Shown here one piece after another: positions 1-5,027 of a stretch of 5,027 nt of DNA. The DNA lies in assembly GCA_031269635.1 (NCBI GenBank), contig JAISYY010000292.1:1-5027 (forward strand), written 5' to 3'. Each line of letters opens with the position of its first letter. The stretch's first letter is position 1. Origin of the DNA: Tannerella sp. Lineage in GTDB: Bacteria; Bacteroidota; Bacteroidia; Bacteroidales; Tannerellaceae. Under the pieces are notes generated by a model that was given only the letters and a program-made list of their open reading frames with translations, was not told where the DNA came from and searched no databases. Made by a program: the position numbers and the translations under genes.

Positions 1-1479
1 TTACTTGGATATGATTTAGGCAGTTCTTCGGTAAAAGCCAGCCTCGTAAATGCGGAAACGGGCGAAGTGGCGGCCACGGATTTCTTTCCCAGGAAGGAAA
101 TGGAAATAAAGGCGTTAAAAGCCGGATGGGCGGAACAGCATCCGGACGTATGGTGGGAAAATTTAAAACAGGCGACCCGGTCGGTCGTGAAAAAAGCCGG
201 CGTGAATCCTGCGGGAATTGCGGCGATTGGCATTTCGTACCAGATGCATGGCCTGGTCCTGGTAGATAAAGACCTGAACGTGATGCGCGATTCCATCATC
301 TGGTGTGACAGTCGCGCTGTTCCTTACGGCGAAAAGGCGTTTTCCGGAATCGGCAGCGAAAAATGTTTGTCGCACCTGCTTAATTCGCCGGGAAACTTTA
401 CCCTTTCAAAACTCGCCTGGGTGAAAGAAAACGAACCGGAAAACTATGCCCGGATACGATATTACATGCTTCCGGGCGATTATATCGCCATGCGTATGAC
501 CGGCCGGCCGGCTACTACGGCTTCCGGTTTGTCGGAAGGTATCGGCTGGGATTTTGAAAAAAATGCACCGGCGGAATTTCTGTATGACTGGTTTGGGTTT
601 GATATGGATATTATCCCCGAAATAACGCCCACTTTCGGCCTGCAAGGACGGCTGACCGCCGGGGTAGCGGACGAACTGGGCCTGGCGGTGGGAATCCCGG
701 TAACTTACCGTGCCGGCGACCAGCCTAATAATGCGCTGTCGCTGAATGTGCTTAATCCCGGTGAAATCGCTGCGACGGCCGGTACTTCCGGCGTTGTTTA
801 CGGCGTGAACGAAGATGCTAAATACGATCCGCTGTCGCGCGTAAACTCATTTGCCCATGTTAACCACACGGCGCAACAGACGCGTGTAGGGGTGTTACTT
901 TGCATCAACGGGGCTGCGATATTAAATGCGTGGATAAAAAACAGCGTGGCACCCGAAGGTATCCGTTATGACGATATGAATACGCTGGCCGGAAACATAC
1001 CCGCCGGAAGCGACGGAATCAGCATTATCCCTTTCGGAAATGGCGCCGAACGTGTTTTGTCTAATGACGAACCCGGCTGCTCCATTCACGGAATTAACTT
1101 CCTGCGCCATGGGAAAGCTCACCTGATTCGCGCTGCGCACGAAGGGATTGCCTTTTCCTTTAAATATGGAATGGATATTATGAACAGCATGGGTATAGGA
1201 ACGGAAACGATTCGCGCCGGATATGCCAACCTGTTCCTAAGCCCGGTTTTCAGACAGACACTGTCCGATATAACCGGCGCGACAGTCGAACTGTATAATA
1301 CGGACGGATCTGTCGGTGCGGCACGCGGAGCCGGGATAGGTATGGGTATATACAAAGATGAGAAAGAGGCTTTCAGTACTTTGAAAAAAGTGATAACCGT
1401 TACGCCGGAAAAACAAAGCGAACGCGCAAGCCTGGAAGCGTATGAAAAATGGCGAAAGCTATTAAGAATTAAAAATTAA
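1..1479 (+). CDS. xylB: Xylulokinase, 5'-partial
   Basis: Cytoplasmic FGGY-family sugar kinase that phosphorylates D-xylulose with ATP to D-xylulose 5-phosphate, the last step before the pentose phosphate pathway. The frame is open from base 1, giving 492 visible residues; the family is usually about 485-500, so probably only a Met and one more residue are missing. Numbering from the first visible residue: the N-terminal phosphate-binding stretch YDLGSSSVKA is at 4-13 (Asp5), the sugar-binding QMHG at 81-84, WCDSR at 101-105, the likely catalytic Asp240 in RAGDQPNNA, the second phosphate loop TAGTSG at 259-264, and a Gly-rich GAARGAGIG near the C-terminus. The RAGDQPNNA form differs from the E. 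coli GGGDNAAG version but, from memory, matches Bacteroides XylB. The last codons (LLRIKN) and the stop lie in an AT-rich repeat that continues into the gap. It is the first visible gene of the operon; any regulator or promoter would lie left of the window. Family assignment is very secure; substrate is supported by the xylA and xylE neighbours. Confidence 0.96.
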   Translation, partial: LLGYDLGSSSVKASLVNAETGEVAATDFFPRKEMEIKALKAGWAEQHPDVWWENLKQATRSVVKKAGVNPAGIAAIGISYQMHGLVLVDKDLNVMRDSIIWCDSRAVPYGEKAFSGIGSEKCLSHLLNSPGNFTLSKLAWVKENEPENYARIRYYMLPGDYIAMRMTGRPATTASGLSEGIGWDFEKNAPAEFLYDWFGFDMDIIPEITPTFGLQGRLTAGVADELGLAVGIPVTYRAGDQPNNALSLNVLNPGEIAATAGTSGVVYGVNEDAKYDPLSRVNSFAHVNHTAQQTRVGVLLCINGAAILNAWIKNSVAPEGIRYDDMNTLAGNIPAGSDGISIIPFGNGAERVLSNDEPGCSIHGINFLRHGKAHLIRAAHEGIAFSFKYGMDIMNSMGIGTETIRAGYANLFLSPVFRQTLSDITGATVELYNTDGSVGAARGAGIGMGIYKDEKEAFSTLKKVITVTPEKQSERASLEAYEKWRKLLRIKN

Positions 1480-1583
1480 GAATGAAGAATTACGCGATAC
1501 GAAATAAACGGAATATAACGGTTTTTCCGGTGTCTCGGCAGGGACACCAGCGAAGCGGTTATATATTGTTTAAATTCTTAATT
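1461..1583. repeat. Inverted AT-rich repeats bounding the xylB-xylA gap
   Basis: The word ATTAAGAATT (1461-1470) recurs as ATTAAGAAT at 1475-1483 and as a one-mismatch relative TGAAGAATT at 1483-1491. The exact inverse complement AATTCTTAAT lies at 1573-1582, so the gap is framed by a perfect 10-bp inverted repeat; the second left copy also pairs over 10 bp (1474-1483 with 1574-1583). A long hairpin sits between the arms. The layout resembles a small non-autonomous repeat element, and I recall similar TTAAGAATT strings in many Bacteroidota intergenic regions. No target-site duplication is visible, and low-complexity AT sequence can give such matches by chance. Mobile-element status is therefore only a possibility. 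Confidence 0.5.
1513..1564 (+). other. Long imperfect RNA hairpin between xylB and xylA
   Basis: The two halves pair symmetrically about one centre. 1513-1519 pairs with 1558-1564 (7 bp). 1521-1525 pairs with 1552-1556 (5 pairs, two of them G-U). C1527 pairs with G1550. 1529-1534 (GGTGTC) pairs with 1543-1548 (GACACC). U1535-G1542 and C1536-G1541 close a GGCA loop. That is 21 pairs with three single mismatches (1520/1557, 1526/1551, 1528/1549). No T-tract follows directly, so it does not look like a standard intrinsic terminator, and xylA and xylE downstream belong to the same pathway. In the transcript it could protect mRNA ends, partly attenuate, or be a processing site; it could also simply be the core of a repeat element. 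Confidence 0.6.
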
Positions 1584-1605
1584 AATTAAATATTTAATCA
1601 ATCAA
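1578..1605. promoter_or_regulatory. AT-rich dyad upstream of xylA
   Basis: A perfect 14-bp palindrome, ATTAAATATTTAAT, lies at 1585-1598. It extends to an imperfect 28-bp dyad with 12 of 14 positions matching per arm (mismatches at 1580/1603 and 1584/1599). It ends 12 bases before the xylA start codon. The position suits a regulator-binding site or a structured leader, but the sequence is almost all A and T, where palindromes arise easily. I do not recognise it as the site of a named regulator, and no convincing Bacteroidota promoter (TAnnTTTG) sits beside it. Confidence 0.25.
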
Positions 1606-1617
1606 AAAAAGAAAAAG
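1606..1617 (+). promoter_or_regulatory. A-rich translation leader of xylA
   Basis: The bases directly before the xylA ATG are almost pure purine and mostly A (AAAAAGAAAAAG). There is no GGAGG-type Shine-Dalgarno sequence. Bacteroidota commonly start translation from A-rich, weakly structured leaders, so this supports both the start at 1618 and the phylum placement. Confidence 0.55.
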
Positions 1618-2934
1618 ATGGTAACAAGAACGTATTTCCCGACGGTGGGAAAAATTAAATTTGAAGGAAAAGAGAGTAAAAATCCATTGGCTTTCCGTTA
1701 TTATGACCCTGAAAAAACGGTTTATGGAAAGAAAATGAAAGAGTGGTTTAAGTTTTCCATGGCATGGTGGCACACACTTTGCGCCGAAGGCGGCGATCCG
1801 TTTGGCGGCGGAACGAAAACATTCCCGTGGGCGGAAGGAAGTACTACTTTGGAAATAGCCAAACAGCGTTTGGATGCAGGATTTGAATTTATGCAAAAAA
1901 TCGGCATCGAATATTACTGCTTCCATGATACGGACCTGATTAGCGAAGGCGCTTCCATTGAAGCATATGAAGCAGACCTGAAGTCTGCCGTCGCTTACGC
2001 GAGGCAAAAACAGGAAGAAACGGGAATCAAATTGCTGTGGGGTACGGCAAACGTGTTCGGGCATAAGCGTTATATGAACGGGGCTGCCACGAATCCGGAT
2101 TTTGATGTTGTGGCGCGTGCTGCGGTACAGATTAAAAACGCAATAGACGCGACGATTGAACTCGGCGGTGAAAATTATGTCTTCTGGGGAGGACGCGAAG
2201 GCTATTCGTCATTGCTTAATACCGATATGAAACGCGAAAAGGATCATCTCGCCACGATGCTGAAAACGGCACGCGATTATGCCCGTTCAAAAGGCTTTAA
2301 GGGTACGTTCCTGATTGAACCGAAACCGATGGAACCGACGAAGCACCAGTATGACGTCGATGCCGAAACGGTGATAGGTTTCCTTCGTGCGAACGGCCTG
2401 GACAAGGATTTCAAACTTAATATCGAAGTGAACCATGCCACCCTCGCCGGCCATACGTTTGAACATGAACTCCAGTGTGCCGCAGACGCCGGACTGCTCG
2501 GCTCGATTGACGCCAACCGTGGCGATTACCAGAATGGATGGGATACGGACCAGTTCCCGATTGATGTGAATGAGTTAACGCAGGCCATGCTTGTCATCCT
2601 GAAAAACGGCGGCTTGCAGGGCGGGGGAACAAATTTCGACGCTAAAACCCGTCGCAATTCTACCGACCTGGAAGACATCTTCATCGCCCATATTGCAGGC
2701 ATGGACGCTTTTGCACGCGCCCTCGAAGCCGCCGCCGCTATCCTGGAAGAATCCCCATACCGGACGATGCTGGGCGAACGCTATGCCTCGTTTGATTCGG
2801 GGAAGGGGAAAGCTTTTGAAAACGGCGAACTGTCACTGGAAGACATCGTGACTTACGCAAAGCAAAAAGGCGAACCCGGCCAGATAAGCGGAAAGCAGGA
2901 ACTGTATGAAGCGATTGTAAATATGTATATTTGA
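1618..2934 (+). CDS. xylA: Xylose isomerase
   Basis: Cytoplasmic metal-dependent TIM-barrel enzyme that interconverts D-xylose and D-xylulose; enzymes of this family also accept D-glucose. It has 438 residues, against 440 in E. coli XylA, and appears complete. Every catalytic residue I can recall from E. coli is present at a constant offset of +2: His103 and Asp106 in CFHDTD (100s), Glu234 and Lys236 in IEPKP, Glu270 and His273 in IEVNH, Asp298 in SIDAN, Asp309 and Asp311 in WDTD, and Asp341 in NFDAK. The substrate-pocket segment WWHTLCAEGGDPFGGG is at 50-65. The sequence belongs to the long (class II) isomerases and to the Bacteroides clade, the group to which the xylose isomerase of the anaerobic fungus Piromyces is related. 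The start at 1618 follows an A-rich leader and gives the expected N-terminus. Its TGA overlaps the next gene by one base, so translation of the two is probably coupled. Confidence 0.98.
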   Translation: MVTRTYFPTVGKIKFEGKESKNPLAFRYYDPEKTVYGKKMKEWFKFSMAWWHTLCAEGGDPFGGGTKTFPWAEGSTTLEIAKQRLDAGFEFMQKIGIEYYCFHDTDLISEGASIEAYEADLKSAVAYARQKQEETGIKLLWGTANVFGHKRYMNGAATNPDFDVVARAAVQIKNAIDATIELGGENYVFWGGREGYSSLLNTDMKREKDHLATMLKTARDYARSKGFKGTFLIEPKPMEPTKHQYDVDAETVIGFLRANGLDKDFKLNIEVNHATLAGHTFEHELQCAADAGLLGSIDANRGDYQNGWDTDQFPIDVNELTQAMLVILKNGGLQGGGTNFDAKTRRNSTDLEDIFIAHIAGMDAFARALEAAAAILEESPYRTMLGERYASFDSGKGKAFENGELSLEDIVTYAKQKGEPGQISGKQELYEAIVNMYI

Positions 2935-4325
2935 TGAAAAATAAAACATACAATTCTACCTATATTTTCGGGATAACGCTTGTTGCAACCCTGGGCGGTC
3001 TCCTTTTCGGCTACGATACGGCCGTTATCTCGGGAGCGGAAAAAGCGATACAGGACTATCTGACCGCTCCGCTGGATATGGGATCGTTCGTACACGGAGC
3101 GACGGTTTCGAGTGCACTGATCGGTTGTATAATAGGAGGCATTATCTCCGGTTTCCTATCGAACCGGCTGGGTCGTAAGAAGACCTTGTTGATTGCGGGA
3201 TTTTTATTTTTCACATCCGCCCTGGGGTCGGCTTATCCCGAATTTCTGTTTTTTGAGAAAGGCAACCCGACGCCCGGTTTGCTTGTAACATTCAATTTCT
3301 ACCGTATATGGGGCGGGATAGGAGTCGGCCTTGCTTCGGCCGTATGTCCCACCTATATCGGCGAGATAGCCCCGGCCGGGATACGCGGGCGCCTGGTTTC
3401 GTTTAACCAGTTTGCCATCATATTCGGTATGCTTGTCGTGTATTTTGTAAACTGGGGTATCGCTAACGGGCAGACAATAGCATGGATTAACGACACGGGA
3501 TGGCGGTATATGTTCGCATCCGAAGCCATTCCGGCAGGATTGTTCTTCGGACTGTTATTCCTCGTTCCCGAATCCCCGCGCTACCTGGCGCTGGTGCACA
3601 ATGAACGGCAAGCGCTGAGCGTCCTGGAAAAAATAAATGTGACGAAGGAACAGGCCGGGAATATCCTGCGGGAGATAACCTCCACGATTGCCGAAACGGT
3701 GAAAGCGAAAGTTTTTTCGTACGGTAAGAAGATAATTGTAACAGGTATCCTGCTTTCCGTGTTTCAGCAATTTGTAGGAATAAACGTTGCACTCTATTAT
3801 GCGCCGCGTATTTTCGAGAGTATGGGCGTCGCCCGCGATGCATCCATGCTGCAGACGATCATCATGGGACTTGTGAATGTCGTGTTTACGGTAGTCGCCA
3901 TTGTCACGGTCGACAAATGGGGGCGAAAGCCGCTGCTTGTCACCGGTTCCATTGGCATGGCCGCCGGTATGATTGCAATAGCCATTCTGTCCTGGTACGG
4001 TATCATAAGCATCCTTACGCTTATATTCATCATCCTGTTTACCGCGTCGTTTATGATGTCGTGGGGGCCTATATGCTGGGTATACATATCCGAACTGTTC
4101 CCGAACAAGATTCGCGGCCAGGCGGTTGCGGTTGCCGTCGCGGCACAGTGGGCGGCAAATTACCTCATATCATCGACATACCCCGGAATGATGGAGTTCA
4201 GCAGCGCCTTTACTTATGGATTTTACGGAGCGATGGCGATTCTTTCTGCAATATTTGTCTGGAAGATGGTGCCTGAAACAAAAGGGAAATCGCTGGAAGA
4301 GATAGAAAAATTCTGGAAGAAATGA
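2934..4325 (+). CDS. xylE: D-xylose:H+ symporter, MFS sugar porter family
   Basis: Inner-membrane transporter that takes up D-xylose with a proton. It has 463 residues and about 12 predicted membrane segments, six before and six after a cytoplasmic loop at roughly 212-263. Sugar-porter signatures are GYDTAVISG (26-34), NRLGRKK (77-83), PESPRYL (212-218), QQFVGIN (278-284), DKWGRKP (327-333) and PETKGKSLEEIE (447-458). By recalled alignment to E. coli XylE, the xylose-contact residues Gln168, Gln288, Gln289, Asn294, Tyr298, Asn325, Trp392, Gln415 and Trp416 are kept as Gln159, Gln278, Gln279, Asn284, Tyr288, Asn315, Trp382, Gln405 and Trp406. The proton-coupling Asp27 and Arg133 are kept as Asp28 and Arg124. 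The C-terminus stops sooner after PETKGK than in the 491-residue E. coli protein. ATG 2934 is chosen over TTG 2931 because the N-terminus then aligns with E. coli within one residue and forms a TGATG overlap with xylA. Xylose specificity is strongly supported by residues and context. Confidence 0.96.
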   Translation: MKNKTYNSTYIFGITLVATLGGLLFGYDTAVISGAEKAIQDYLTAPLDMGSFVHGATVSSALIGCIIGGIISGFLSNRLGRKKTLLIAGFLFFTSALGSAYPEFLFFEKGNPTPGLLVTFNFYRIWGGIGVGLASAVCPTYIGEIAPAGIRGRLVSFNQFAIIFGMLVVYFVNWGIANGQTIAWINDTGWRYMFASEAIPAGLFFGLLFLVPESPRYLALVHNERQALSVLEKINVTKEQAGNILREITSTIAETVKAKVFSYGKKIIVTGILLSVFQQFVGINVALYYAPRIFESMGVARDASMLQTIIMGLVNVVFTVVAIVTVDKWGRKPLLVTGSIGMAAGMIAIAILSWYGIISILTLIFIILFTASFMMSWGPICWVYISELFPNKIRGQAVAVAVAAQWAANYLISSTYPGMMEFSSAFTYGFYGAMAILSAIFVWKMVPETKGKSLEEIEKFWKK

Positions 4326-4344
4326 ATTGGTAAACAGTTATGAC

Positions 4345-5027
4345 ATGATGAGACTGATAGCAAATATTACATTATTACTGTGTTGCATCTTGACTGCAAC
4401 CGCACAGAATACTTCCCCGGCCGCGTATGCTGTCAGGGAAGATATTTCTTATATCGACGGAAATGAAACGGACGACTACCGGCAGAAACGCTGCAAACTG
4501 GATGTATATTATCCCGAAAACGTGAAAGGCTTTCCTGCTGTTGTATGGTTTCACGGAGGAGGGCTGGAAGGCGGCAACAAACAGATCCCCCCGGAACTGA
4601 AAAATAAGGGCATTGCCGTCGTAGCGGTAAATTACCGTTTAAGCCCCGGCGCCACAAATCCCGCTTATATCACCGATGCGGCCGAAGCTACCGCATGGGT
4701 TTTTAAAAATATTGAAAAATACGGCGGCGATCCCGGCAAAATTTTTATATCCGGTCATTCGGCCGGCGGCTATCTTACGCTTATGGTCGGATTGGATAAA
4801 AAATATTTGGCGGCATACGGGATAGATGCCGCCGGAATCAAAGGATTGATACCGGTAAGCGGCCAGACAAACACACATTACACCATTCGCAAAGAAAGAG
4901 GATTACCGAAGGACATCCCTGTCATAGACGAATACGCCCCGATCAACCGCGTGAGGAAAGATTTGCCGCCAACCCTCCTGATTACCGGCGACAGGGATTT
5001 GGAAATGACTGCAAGGTATGAAGAAAA
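4345..5027 (+). CDS. Exported alpha/beta-hydrolase, probable carboxylesterase, 3'-partial
   Basis: The frame opens at ATG 4345 (a second ATG follows at 4348) and stays open to the window edge, giving 227 full codons. Residues 1-20 look like a signal peptide: Arg3, a hydrophobic core (ITLLLCCILTATA), then likely cleavage before Gln21. The mature part is an alpha/beta-hydrolase of the esterase/lipase type: a strand leading to HGGG (70-73, oxyanion hole), VVAVNYRLSP (92-101), GGDPGKIFISGHSAGG (127-142) with nucleophile Ser139, and ITGDRD (213-218), where Asp218 is the likely triad acid. The triad His would lie beyond the right edge. The gene starts 19 bases after the transporter stop with no terminator between, so it is probably in the same operon. 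Removal of acetyl or feruloyl groups from xylan fragments is an attractive role, but this is inference: the fold is shared by many esterases and some peptidases, and the substrate cannot be read from the sequence. Confidence 0.88.
   Translation, partial: MMRLIANITLLLCCILTATAQNTSPAAYAVREDISYIDGNETDDYRQKRCKLDVYYPENVKGFPAVVWFHGGGLEGGNKQIPPELKNKGIAVVAVNYRLSPGATNPAYITDAAEATAWVFKNIEKYGGDPGKIFISGHSAGGYLTLMVGLDKKYLAAYGIDAAGIKGLIPVSGQTNTHYTIRKERGLPKDIPVIDEYAPINRVRKDLPPTLLITGDRDLEMTARYEE

Noticed and set aside
67..69. GTG as the start of xylB
   Set aside because: The frame is open back to base 1 and encodes the conserved phosphate-binding segment YDLGSSSVKA, which a start at 67 would remove. The gene simply runs off the left edge.
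1562..1569. Possible Bacteroidota -7 promoter element (TATATTGT)
   Set aside because: It has two mismatches to TAnnTTTG, no well-placed -33 TTTG, and lies partly in the hairpin stem.
1594..2064. 156-codon open frame on the minus strand across the xylA start
   Set aside because: It is antisense to a strongly conserved xylA, its product shows no recognisable family or domain, and it is best explained as a shadow frame.
2931..2933. TTG as the start of the transporter
   Set aside because: The ATG immediately after it fits the E. coli XylE N-terminus and gives the common TGATG overlap.
3487..3843. 118-codon minus-strand frame opposite the transporter
   Set aside because: Low-complexity Arg/Ser/Pro-rich translation with no domain; a shadow of the conserved gene.
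3917..4276. 119-codon + strand frame inside the transporter gene
   Set aside because: It lies in another frame of xylE. The product is rich in Arg, His, Gly and Cys with no family resemblance, while the xylE frame keeps all transporter motifs through this stretch.
4381..4386. Adjacent cysteines (Cys13-Cys14) in the hydrolase signal peptide as a lipoprotein lipobox
   Set aside because: They sit in the middle of the hydrophobic core rather than after it, and the surrounding LLLCCIL lacks the small residue expected just before a lipidated Cys. The ATA-Gln junction at 18-21 fits ordinary signal peptidase cleavage better.

Overview
The window carries a D-xylose catabolic operon, all on the + strand, from what is most likely a member of the Bacteroidales (Bacteroidota). 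Four points support that placement. The xylulokinase and xylose isomerase match, from memory, the Bacteroides-type proteins closely. The gene order xylB-xylA-xylE is the one known from Bacteroides. The leader before xylA is A-rich and has no GGAGG-type ribosome site, which is usual in this phylum. The intergenic DNA also contains AT-rich TTAAGAATT-type repeats. Genus cannot be settled by eye.

Layout: 1-1479 is xylulokinase (xylB), missing only about its first two codons at the window edge. 1480-1617 is a 138-base AT-rich gap with inverted TTAAGAATT repeats, a long imperfect hairpin and a dyad next to the xylA leader. 1618-2934 is xylose isomerase (xylA), complete. 2934-4325 is a XylE-type D-xylose:H+ symporter, complete, overlapping the xylA stop by one base. 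From 4345 to the right edge runs an exported alpha/beta-hydrolase (esterase-like), cut off before its C-terminus.

How the genes work together: XylE brings xylose across the inner membrane with a proton, XylA converts D-xylose to D-xylulose, and XylB phosphorylates it to D-xylulose 5-phosphate for the pentose phosphate pathway. The fourth protein has a signal peptide and a Ser-esterase fold. It would act outside the cytoplasm, possibly removing ester groups from xylan-derived sugars, but that role is inferred from context only. No regulator gene lies inside the window.

I found no previously undescribed system. All four genes belong to known families. The parts most worth a second look are the structured repeat-bounded gap between xylB and xylA, which also supplies the last codons of xylB, and the exported hydrolase attached to the xylose operon.
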